Below are positions 1 to 6,630 of a DNA stretch of 6,630 nt, piece by piece (position 1 is the first letter of the stretch; every line of letters begins with the position of its first letter). Made by a program: the position numbers and the translations under genes. Source of the DNA: Prevotella sp. Its GTDB lineage: Bacteria; Bacteroidota; Bacteroidia; Bacteroidales; Bacteroidaceae. The DNA lies in contig JAJQAR010000354.1 in NCBI GenBank assembly GCA_021203705.1, forward strand, positions 1-6,630, read 5' to 3'. The notes beneath the pieces were generated by a model. It made no database searches, was not told the origin of the DNA, and worked only from the letters and a program-made list of their open reading frames with translations.

Positions 1-1041
1 GATAACTTTCGCATTGTCAGGGTCGTTGGTTATCATCAGTACACGTGGTTTGCTTCTCGCTTCTTTCAACAGTTTTTTATATGCTGTTATCTTCAGTTTC
101 GCAGACTCGCCAGGAGCAATTTTTGTCTTGTTCAGGCGGACTTTAAGACCTGGAGTGAACATCTGCATCGAACGGATGTCGAGTGTTGTCCTGCCCAGAT
201 TTTTTATTGTTATCGTTCCACTCTTATCCGTCTTGTCCCCGAAGCTGCCTAAGTCCAATTCGGCTGATGAGAGGTCTATCGACGGTGCATTTGCCTTCTG
301 CGTCTCTGACATATTGCCGAATCCAGGTATCAATACTGCCGAGACGGATATTTCCTTATTGGCACTTACTTTGTCGCCTGGAAACATACCAAGATATATT
401 GATGATTTCGTCAGTCCATAATCACGCAACTTCAATGAATTGAGTGTTATCGTTGCCACGCCAGAATGTCCTGGGGCAATAGTAGTGGGCGACATTGCTG
501 CTGTGAGATAATTGGGCAGGTGCATCAAAACTGGAGTTACGGTCTTGCCACTGCTGTTATAGATATGCAGCCGTTGTACAGGCATATCACCGTTGTTCAC
601 GTCATCAAATTCGATGTCGTTCTTGTCGGTACGTACATCACCGACAGTGAACTCATACTGTCCGGCATAGTCAATAACCTCGTCAACAACCACACCTCGT
701 ATCTTTAAATAATATGGAGTGTCGGAGTCGTTGCCGTAAATGGCTATCTCTTTCTCGAAATGTCCGAGTTGACGGGCATCATATTCCACTTCAATAGTGA
801 ATTTATCGCCTTTCAGTATTGTGTTTTTCGGGTAGTTGACGGTCGTACAGCCACAATTTGTCCTTACCTTCTCTATAATAAGGTCATTGCCCTTGTTGCT
901 TAAATTGAATTTAGCCACGGCGGGCACCTCATACATTATACTTCCGAAATCATAGACATCCTGCTCTGCGGAAATACGCTGCGCAAAGACATCCATGGAG
1001 GATATTGCAAACAAAGCTATTAATATCGTATTTTTTTTCAT
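1..1041 (-). CDS. Secreted DUF1573 domain protein, C-terminus outside the window
   Basis: My own reading of the minus strand from the ATG at 1041-1039 gives 347 codons without a stop, running off the left edge, so the C-terminus is missing. Residues 1-20 form a signal peptide (MKKNTILIALFAISSMDVFA) with a good signal peptidase I site, VFA before Gln21. Residues about 28-118 match DUF1573: DFGSI near the start, then NCGCT with C63 and C65, then a GDKFTIEVEYDAR strand and an IYGND turn. Two further immunoglobulin-like segments seem to follow, at about 142-238 (IAPGHSGVATITL) and 255-347 (LDLGSF, NLGRTTLDI, IAPGESAKLKITA, ITNDPDNAK). They resemble the first in strand pattern but lack the Cys pair. 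DUF1573 proteins are common in Bacteroidetes, secreted, and of unsettled function. The gene starts 11 bases after the A2M stop, so the two are very likely cotranscribed and both act outside the cytoplasm. No strong ribosome binding site is visible, as is usual in this phylum. Confidence 0.9.
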   Translation of the reverse strand, partial: MKKNTILIALFAISSMDVFAQRISAEQDVYDFGSIMYEVPAVAKFNLSNKGNDLIIEKVRTNCGCTTVNYPKNTILKGDKFTIEVEYDARQLGHFEKEIAIYGNDSDTPYYLKIRGVVVDEVIDYAGQYEFTVGDVRTDKNDIEFDDVNNGDMPVQRLHIYNSSGKTVTPVLMHLPNYLTAAMSPTTIAPGHSGVATITLNSLKLRDYGLTKSSIYLGMFPGDKVSANKEISVSAVLIPGFGNMSETQKANAPSIDLSSAELDLGSFGDKTDKSGTITIKNLGRTTLDIRSMQMFTPGLKVRLNKTKIAPGESAKLKITAYKKLLKEARSKPRVLMITNDPDNAKVI

Positions 1042-1052
1042 CTCAATATAAA
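1042..1052 (-). other. Short intergenic junction between A2M and DUF1573 genes
   Basis: Only 11 bases (TTTATATTGAG on the coding strand) separate the A2M stop codon TAA (1055-1053) from the DUF1573 ATG. There is no room for a terminator or a complete promoter, so the downstream gene is read from the A2M transcript or by translational coupling. The sequence is AT-rich with at most a weak GAG in place of a Shine-Dalgarno site. Confidence 0.85.
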
Positions 1053-4000
1053 TTATTCTACTTTCACAACTTGTGAACTTGCGATAGCAGAGTATTCGGG
1101 AGCGTAGGCACACTGAACGGTACAAGTGCCGGTCTCGTATTGCCCGCTTCTGTCAATATAGAACTCACTTTCTATAATGTGTGTTCCCTTTGTCATATTG
1201 TCAAAATAATAGTTTACGGAACAGTCCTTAGGAGTACGATAGTGACCGTTGTGATAGCCGCTTAACTGCTCTACAGGTTCCATGCACGCTGCCCGTTTGT
1301 CGGTTACCTGTACGAAATCATAATCACGGTCTGCCTTTATGGTTATGCGTATCGTTACCCTATCGCCAACCTTCAGCATTTCTGCCGGTGAACCGTCACT
1401 ATTCAGTATTTCACGTGTTACAGTGAAGCCAGATGAGGTATTGGTTATCGCTGCGGTATTCTGTGTGGTCTGTACATAAACTGCACCCCACGAAGTTCCC
1501 GTTGATGTCTTGTTTGCCGTGAATGTCCTTGCCTTGTCGGTTGTCATTGTAGTCTTTACATACCCTAATCCTGCTGTTGCTGTTGGCATATCAAGTGTTT
1601 TACCGTCAACTGAAAGTGTTGCATCCTCTTGTTCTTCGAGGACAGACAAATTCCCGTTCAGGAATGCGAAGATGGCATTCACGCTGTTTACTGGCGTGTC
1701 CCAACTTTGCACTCTCTTTTGTTGCAGCAACCATTGTTTCATTTCTTCAATGGTCTGGGCATAGCCTTCTGGATCTATTAAAGACATTGCCTCTATCGCT
1801 GCCACTTGAGTTGGTATCTTGTAATCAAACCAGTTGTATGTGGCAAGTGGAGAGTCGTAATAGCGTCCCATCTCCTCAGTAGCGACGGTGTATTCCTCAA
1901 GACTTCTAAGCATGTTTGCCGCATTATTTTTGTTTGCCTGTTGTGCATAGCAGACAGCAAGGAGTGCCATGTCATAGAATTTATGTCCCTCGCCATTTTC
2001 CATGTATTTTTCAATCAGATAATCTCCACTTCTTGATACTTCCTCCGACGGTTTTTCACGATTCAAAGCATAACAATATATCAAGTGAAGCACATAATCA
2101 TAATTTGCGTAATAAGGCGTGCCTTCCTCGTCCATCTTCTTTGCTTTCTCCGCATCCTCAACAATGCGTTTCTCAAGGTATGCCTTCGCCTTGTTCATCA
2201 TATCTGATGTCGCGCTCTGCTTGCCTGTCATCATATTGAGGCGTGACAGCAGTTCGAGAATTGTAACGGTAATCTGTGGTGAGCCCTTTGGAGAGCCTTG
2301 CCACCAATGGAAAGAGCCGTCGTTGTCATCTTGCAACTTGCGCAATTTTGATAATATGTTATTTAGGTTATCACTGAGTGTTGTCTCGTCAAAGAAATTC
2401 GCTATCCTCTGCTTTTGGTCGGATTCTCCTACCGCATCGGCAAGCCATGGCGTCTCTTCCAATACAACGGATTTCAGCTCCTGATTCTTCTCCAAACTGC
2501 TCATCAAACTCTCCTGACTTTCCTCGTTTTTCCACAAGTCAAACACTTCCTTAATGCGTAGCGACTGTTTGATTATGTAAGAGCCAACGCTGTTGGCGTA
2601 GTATGCTGCCGCAAGACTAATAGCATTGTCTTCTTTTGCATCAGCGATATATGGCAGTGCCTGAACCATCAGCCAAGATGGATTGTTGGTGTATTCCACT
2701 GTCAGTCTGCCGTTCTTGCTTCCTGAAGGGAATAGTTTAGATATGTCGATTGTCTTAACGCCTGCCTCATGCTGTGTGAATGGGATAGTATTTATAACTG
2801 TCTCGGTATTCGGAAGTATCGGCAGATAATGCTGTTCTCCGTCATTAAAATCCTTGCCACTTGCAAAAATCTTGCAGATGAGAAGTGGGTAGTCGCCTTT
2901 CGCAGTGTAATCAAACGACATGTTGGTTGTCTGATTGGCATTTACTGTAAAGTTTTTTGTTTGCTCATACACCACTTTCTCGTTCTCTGGGTCAACGAGT
3001 TGCATTGTTATTTTACCATCAGCACGTTTCTCCGATGTATTGAAGATTTTTGTGGTGATTGTCGCTTTGTCACCTGTTCTTATAAATCGTGGCATGTTCG
3101 GCTGTACCATAACCACTTTTCGAGCCACCGCCTCGGCGGTAAGTTGACCGTGGTTCATGTCCTGGTCGTGGGCGATACCCATGAAACGCCATGACGTAAG
3201 ACTTTCCGGCAGGGTGAATTTTATGCTTACATTGCCTTTCCCATCAGTTTGCAATGCGGGGTAGAAGAATGCTGTCTCGTTGAGGTTCTCACGGAGCTGG
3301 ACTTGCGTTGAGGTTGTGGCGGATTGCTCATTCTTATTAACAGAACTTTTTTGTTCAGTTGTCGTCTCACTATTTGTCATAGGCGCATCTTCAACCCCTT
3401 CTGCGGTCTCTGCACTGACATTCAAGTTCTTCATGCGTGTCATCTTCAGTGGTGATGCACCGTAATAAGATTGCGTGAGACTGCCTATATCCATGCTGTT
3501 GAAAACCAACTTTTCTACGTTGAGCAGTCGTGGCTGTGTAGTGAAATTCATTGTCAGTTTTCCATATACAAGGTTTTTCCATACGGAAGATGGCAATGTT
3601 TGTAATATATTGTCGGTGAATGTCCATTTGAATGGCATTATTGCATCGAGGGATGAATCATACAATGTTGCAAGCAGTTGGGCATCGGCAGGTGTCCCAT
3701 CGGGTTTGGTGATGGTAAGTGTCCACTCCTCATTCTGACCTGGTGTTAGTCGGTCCCTGAATGTTGTCCATTTCAGATTTAATGTCTTGTCGGGCAAGGG
3801 GCGTTCTATCTTGAAGTTGTTGGTGTACATTGTGCCGTCCTTCACCCATGCGACATTGAAAAGAAGTCCTGAACCGTACTTTTCGTCATACGTAAGTTGT
3901 TGTGTCTTTATTTCATTACTGATGTTGAGTGTTCCACTTTCTATTACCTCATTACCCGACATGGCAGTGTAGAAAACATGTACGTTGGAGTCTGATGAGC

Positions 4001-6593
4001 CAACCTGCACGTAAACCGGACTGCCGTCACGTGGGAACATGGTATCGGAAAGGTAAAACCAGTCGTGTGTCTCAACGCAAGGCTTGCTGTCGTTTATACC
4101 GAAAACGACAAATTCTTTTCGTAATGTGTCACCCTCGCAATATGCCATCAACGTGTGTTTGCCAGACCGTAGGGTAGGGGTGTTCCACTCAATCTCTGTC
4201 GGAATATTTGTCCTCGCTGTGAAGGCGTTGAACGAATTGTCGATATAGTATCTTACTGTTCCGTCAATGTCTGCTCCCATGGCGTTTTTGAAAATGAAGG
4301 TTACATTTTTCAGACTGTCTCTCAAAGTCTTGCCTGGAATGTCGCAAGAGAAAGCAGTGGGCTTGTTGGCAAGGGTGAGAGCCAACTCTCCGCTGCGTGT
4401 CTCACCACCTTGGTCTGTTACATCTGCTGTTGCTGTTATAGTATATATGCGTGTCTTGCGCACCTGCGATTTTACTGTGCTCACTGCATCGCTTCCCTCT
4501 GGAAGTATCATCGGCATCTCAATTTGGAAAGCCCCTTCGCTGTCGGTAGTTGCCACTCCACTTGTCAGAATATCGACTGATGACGAGGAAGTGGATGTGG
4601 ATAATCGCCACCAAAGAGGTTGGGAACGCTTTACTGAATATTTCACTTTCGCTCCTTGTACGGGCACTCCTGAATAGGTAGTGGCATGGGCTGTAACTAC
4701 TAATGTGTCACCTATCTGATATTTGCTGTTTATCTCTGGAAATTCCACTTGGAATGTGGGGCGTTTGTACTCCTCTACCTTTATATATGTGTTTCCGCTG
4801 ACACCACGTCCTGCCACTATCGAATATGTGCCGGACAACCCACTTGTTGGCAGCTCAAAATCTGTGGATGCCGTACCGTAGCTGTCGGTGGTCAACGTCT
4901 GTTCCTTTACTACCTTGCCGTTGGCGTTTTTCATAGAAAGAGTAAATTCCTTGTCGGCTACCGCCTTGGTGTCGATACCTTTCATATTGTTCAGGAGCAC
5001 GGCAGCCACATGGACAGTCTGTCCTGGACGGTATATCTTCCTGTCTGTAAACAAATTCAGTACGTTTTTGTCTGTTTTGTTCTCATAGTAACTGAAACTG
5101 TTCCATGCGTATGTAAATGGTGCTGCCTTGTCAGTTGCGGTATATGCACGCATACTGCTGATAGCAGAACTGCCAAAACTGTAAACATACTCGCCCTTTT
5201 CATCGCAGGTTATAGTCTCCGACTTGCCGGAATTAAGTTTCATATTGACCATTGCTCCCGGAATTGGCTGCCCTGTAATTGCATTCACCACAGCGATACG
5301 TGTTTTGCTGTCAGGCAATTGTTGGTGCATGACATACATATCAGTAACATATAAAAGACTTCTTACAGGCTTAGTATTCAGCAAAAGGTTTCTTACTGGT
5401 TTGGTGCTGTAGTTGTTTGCTGTTACTTCAACAAGGTAAACGCCTATGGGGAGTGTGCCGAGTTGTATAGAATCTTCGAAAATGCGGTATTCTGGCTGTC
5501 CGATATACTGTTTTGTTTGGGTTGTTACAGCAAGGTCGTTGACCATTCTTTTCAGTGTCTTGTAGTCGTTGTCATTATCCGGATTTAGTTCGGTATCACC
5601 ATCGACAGATAGTCGTGTTACGGAAACTTTTACCTCTTCGATATTCCTCACTTCAAGTTTCAGCATTGCAGGAGTACCAGAGAAATTCACCTTGTTTTCC
5701 ATTTTTGCTGTCAGGTAAGGACGGGTGAGTTGTTTCAACTCGTTACGCAGGATGTTGGTTGACTTCCAATCTTTCCACTGACTGACTACATAATTGATAT
5801 ATGCTACACGGTTTTCTATGGTTACGCCATTGCATTTGCTCATATAGTTATATCGTTCTATGGCAACATCTCCGCATGCTTTCAGGTCTTTGTAAATATT
5901 GATCAGGGAGTCAAGAGCCACGAGATAGCCTGACCGTCCTAATGAATATGGGAAAGAGTAATAATTGTTTGCGTTTCGCTTTTTCAGCAACCACAAAGCG
6001 GAGAACATTGCTGCAGGACGGTTGGAGGTAGTATTGTAATAACCGTTCATGGTCTCATAATCCTCTGCCTCCTGTCCTAAAAGACTTAACAGGGCCTTAC
6101 TGAAATATCTGCTGTTCCTGCCTTTTACAACGAAAGGCTCGTATTTGAGAGCTTTCTTTTTGGCGAGCATCACTGGGTCTGCCATTGCTTTCTTGAAAAA
6201 TTCCGCAGCCTTGTCTTTGGCATCGCTTGCAAGTGTAGGGTTGTCGGTGTAAATCCTTCCTAATACAGTGTTCAATACCGCAGCCATAGCAGGGTCAGAT
6301 GATTCGTATTCTACAACATCTTCCTCTAATTTTTCTATTTGAGGTAGCAGAGAGTCGGGTGACACGGTTGAGAGTACGGTAAGCATTTGTGTCTCTGCTT
6401 TCAGAAGGTTGCCGTAAGAAGACTCGGATGTTGCCTTGTCGATAATCTGTTGCAGACATTCCATCTGGGTTCTCGGCAAGTCTTTTTCTGCTGCATCTTC
6501 TACATTCCTCCACAACTTCTTATAACTGTCGGCTGATATGCTGACAGGTATTGCAAATAGGATAGCAAATAATATAATGACAAATTTTTTCAT
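1053..6593 (-). CDS. Secreted alpha-2-macroglobulin family protein, thioester-less (1846 aa)
   Basis: Large periplasmic or exported protein of the bacterial alpha-2-macroglobulin family, whose studied members trap proteases that enter the periplasm. Residues 1-20 are a Sec signal peptide (MKK, hydrophobic core, likely cut near Ser20/Ala21). No lipobox Cys follows (first Cys is C46), unlike the lipoprotein A2M of E. coli. Residues about 25-290 are helical, of the type seen in Bacteroidetes A2Ms (LWRNVEDAAEKDLPRTQ). Macroglobulin domains follow: an MG2-type domain at about 512-607 (TDRKIYRPGQTVHVAAVLLN), a probable bait-region domain near 840-985, a Ser/Thr/Glu-rich linker at 1058-1099, the A2M core at about 1105-1195 (NETAFFYPAL, LPESLTSWRFMGIAHD), an alpha-helical thioester-type domain at about 1300-1645 (GSFHWWQGSPKGSP at 1426-1439) and a C-terminal MG10-like domain at about 1720-1845. 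The thioester Cys-x-Glu-Gln is replaced by NAIS at 1323-1326. Length is normal for the family and the frame is intact. The frame stays open to the window edge upstream of the ATG, but the signal peptide supports this start. The native target is unknown. Confidence 0.95.
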   Translation of the reverse strand: MKKFVIILFAILFAIPVSISADSYKKLWRNVEDAAEKDLPRTQMECLQQIIDKATSESSYGNLLKAETQMLTVLSTVSPDSLLPQIEKLEEDVVEYESSDPAMAAVLNTVLGRIYTDNPTLASDAKDKAAEFFKKAMADPVMLAKKKALKYEPFVVKGRNSRYFSKALLSLLGQEAEDYETMNGYYNTTSNRPAAMFSALWLLKKRNANNYYSFPYSLGRSGYLVALDSLINIYKDLKACGDVAIERYNYMSKCNGVTIENRVAYINYVVSQWKDWKSTNILRNELKQLTRPYLTAKMENKVNFSGTPAMLKLEVRNIEEVKVSVTRLSVDGDTELNPDNDNDYKTLKRMVNDLAVTTQTKQYIGQPEYRIFEDSIQLGTLPIGVYLVEVTANNYSTKPVRNLLLNTKPVRSLLYVTDMYVMHQQLPDSKTRIAVVNAITGQPIPGAMVNMKLNSGKSETITCDEKGEYVYSFGSSAISSMRAYTATDKAAPFTYAWNSFSYYENKTDKNVLNLFTDRKIYRPGQTVHVAAVLLNNMKGIDTKAVADKEFTLSMKNANGKVVKEQTLTTDSYGTASTDFELPTSGLSGTYSIVAGRGVSGNTYIKVEEYKRPTFQVEFPEINSKYQIGDTLVVTAHATTYSGVPVQGAKVKYSVKRSQPLWWRLSTSTSSSSVDILTSGVATTDSEGAFQIEMPMILPEGSDAVSTVKSQVRKTRIYTITATADVTDQGGETRSGELALTLANKPTAFSCDIPGKTLRDSLKNVTFIFKNAMGADIDGTVRYYIDNSFNAFTARTNIPTEIEWNTPTLRSGKHTLMAYCEGDTLRKEFVVFGINDSKPCVETHDWFYLSDTMFPRDGSPVYVQVGSSDSNVHVFYTAMSGNEVIESGTLNISNEIKTQQLTYDEKYGSGLLFNVAWVKDGTMYTNNFKIERPLPDKTLNLKWTTFRDRLTPGQNEEWTLTITKPDGTPADAQLLATLYDSSLDAIMPFKWTFTDNILQTLPSSVWKNLVYGKLTMNFTTQPRLLNVEKLVFNSMDIGSLTQSYYGASPLKMTRMKNLNVSAETAEGVEDAPMTNSETTTEQKSSVNKNEQSATTSTQVQLRENLNETAFFYPALQTDGKGNVSIKFTLPESLTSWRFMGIAHDQDMNHGQLTAEAVARKVVMVQPNMPRFIRTGDKATITTKIFNTSEKRADGKITMQLVDPENEKVVYEQTKNFTVNANQTTNMSFDYTAKGDYPLLICKIFASGKDFNDGEQHYLPILPNTETVINTIPFTQHEAGVKTIDISKLFPSGSKNGRLTVEYTNNPSWLMVQALPYIADAKEDNAISLAAAYYANSVGSYIIKQSLRIKEVFDLWKNEESQESLMSSLEKNQELKSVVLEETPWLADAVGESDQKQRIANFFDETTLSDNLNNILSKLRKLQDDNDGSFHWWQGSPKGSPQITVTILELLSRLNMMTGKQSATSDMMNKAKAYLEKRIVEDAEKAKKMDEEGTPYYANYDYVLHLIYCYALNREKPSEEVSRSGDYLIEKYMENGEGHKFYDMALLAVCYAQQANKNNAANMLRSLEEYTVATEEMGRYYDSPLATYNWFDYKIPTQVAAIEAMSLIDPEGYAQTIEEMKQWLLQQKRVQSWDTPVNSVNAIFAFLNGNLSVLEEQEDATLSVDGKTLDMPTATAGLGYVKTTMTTDKARTFTANKTSTGTSWGAVYVQTTQNTAAITNTSSGFTVTREILNSDGSPAEMLKVGDRVTIRITIKADRDYDFVQVTDKRAACMEPVEQLSGYHNGHYRTPKDCSVNYYFDNMTKGTHIIESEFYIDRSGQYETGTCTVQCAYAPEYSAIASSQVVKVE
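2616..2627 (-). other. Degenerate thioester site in the A2M gene (NAIS in place of CxEQ)
   Basis: Codons 1323-1326 read AAT GCT ATT AGT, Asn-Ala-Ile-Ser. The segment ALPYIADAKEDNAISLAAAY followed by YANSVGSYI lines up without gaps with the usual Bacteroidetes pattern ALPYL, then C-x-E-Q, then YYANAL. This places Asn1323 at the thioester Cys and Ser1326 at the thioester Gln. The comparison pattern is recalled knowledge of the family, while the codons are read directly. Confidence 0.85.
3297..3422 (-). other. Low-complexity Ser/Thr/Glu/Gln linker of the A2M protein
   Basis: Residues 1058-1099 consist almost only of Ser, Thr, Glu, Gln, Asn, Ala and Val, with no aromatic residues. They are probably disordered. 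The segment lies just before the conserved A2M core (RENLNETAFFYPAL), so it links the bait half to the thioester-domain half. Being exposed, it could be an easy site for protease cutting, but that role is inferred. Confidence 0.7.
5346..5405 (-). repeat. Tandem 30-bp / 10-residue duplication in the A2M gene
   Basis: Residues 397-406 (TKPVRNLLLN) and 407-416 (TKPVRSLLYV) are adjacent copies. The first eight codons of each unit (5405-5382 and 5375-5352) agree at 18 of 24 bases, and most of the differences are at third positions. This suggests an old in-frame tandem duplication that has since drifted, located just before the segment VTDMYVM between two macroglobulin domains. Confidence 0.75.
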
Positions 6594-6630
6594 ACTCTCA
6601 TCGCTTTTATCCTTTATTCTGTTTCGTAAT
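6594..6630 (-). other. Leader upstream of the A2M gene, no promoter recognised
   Basis: The 37 bases before the A2M ATG are purine-rich. An AAAGGA lies at 6615-6610, 16 bases from the ATG, which is too far for a normal Shine-Dalgarno site; a GAGAG lies close to the start (6599-6595). I see no Bacteroidetes TAnnTTTG box. In the other two frames there are TAA stops at 6616-6614 and 6609-6607, either of which could end an upstream gene. The A2M frame itself is open to the edge, with no further ATG. Promoter and upstream neighbour are therefore outside the window. Confidence 0.6.

Noticed and set aside
14..708. Three plus-strand open frames (14-421, 183-443, 466-708)
   Set aside because: All are antisense to the DUF1573 gene, whose own frame is open throughout and has a signal peptide and a recognisable domain.
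1510..4677. Many plus-strand frames of 60-140 codons and small minus-strand frames at 1793-2014 and 3391-3627
   Set aside because: They overlap the A2M gene in other frames, overlap each other, and show no family resemblance.
4749..5354. A 201-codon open frame on the plus strand
   Set aside because: It lies wholly antisense to the conserved MG2 region of the A2M gene. Its translation is Cys-, His- and Tyr-rich with no recognisable domain, as expected of a shadow frame.
6598..6600. A second ATG seven bases upstream of the A2M start
   Set aside because: It is out of frame and reads ATG AGA GTA TGA, stopping after three codons, so it does not extend the A2M protein.
6594..6630. Possible promoter or ribosome binding site in the A2M leader
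   Set aside because: There is no TAnnTTTG box, and the AAAGGA is too far from the ATG to be called with confidence; only 37 bases are visible.

Overview
The window looks like chromosomal DNA from a Bacteroidales bacterium, of Prevotella or Bacteroides type. The evidence is the style of the proteins, the near absence of Shine-Dalgarno sequences, and a Bacteroidetes-type N-terminal region on the large protein. The genus is an inference from remembered family sequences; no search was run.

Both genes read on the minus strand. From right to left they are: a 37-base leader at the right edge (6594-6630); a complete 1846-residue secreted alpha-2-macroglobulin (A2M) family protein (6593 to 1053); an 11-base junction (1042-1052); and the first 347 codons of a secreted DUF1573 protein that runs off the left edge (1041 to 1). 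The two genes almost certainly share a transcript. Nearly all the DNA is coding, and I see no RNA gene, mobile element, CRISPR array or terminator. The many plus-strand open frames are shadows of these two genes.

Both products have a Sec-type signal peptide without a lipobox cysteine, so both are expected to be soluble in the periplasm or exported. Bacterial A2Ms are thought to trap or inhibit proteases that reach the periplasm. DUF1573 proteins are cell-envelope proteins of immunoglobulin-like fold with no firm function.

The most notable point is that the A2M lacks the thioester motif (Cys-x-Glu-Gln). The position that carries it in close relatives reads Asn-Ala-Ile-Ser (residues 1323-1326), while the flanking sequence is well kept. 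The protein therefore cannot form a covalent thioester bond with a protease and must act in another way. Secondary points are the possible three-domain layout of the DUF1573 protein, with a Cys-Gly-Cys motif only in the first domain, a ten-residue tandem duplication in the A2M, and a run of eight A at the start of the DUF1573 gene. I found no clear sign of a wholly new system.
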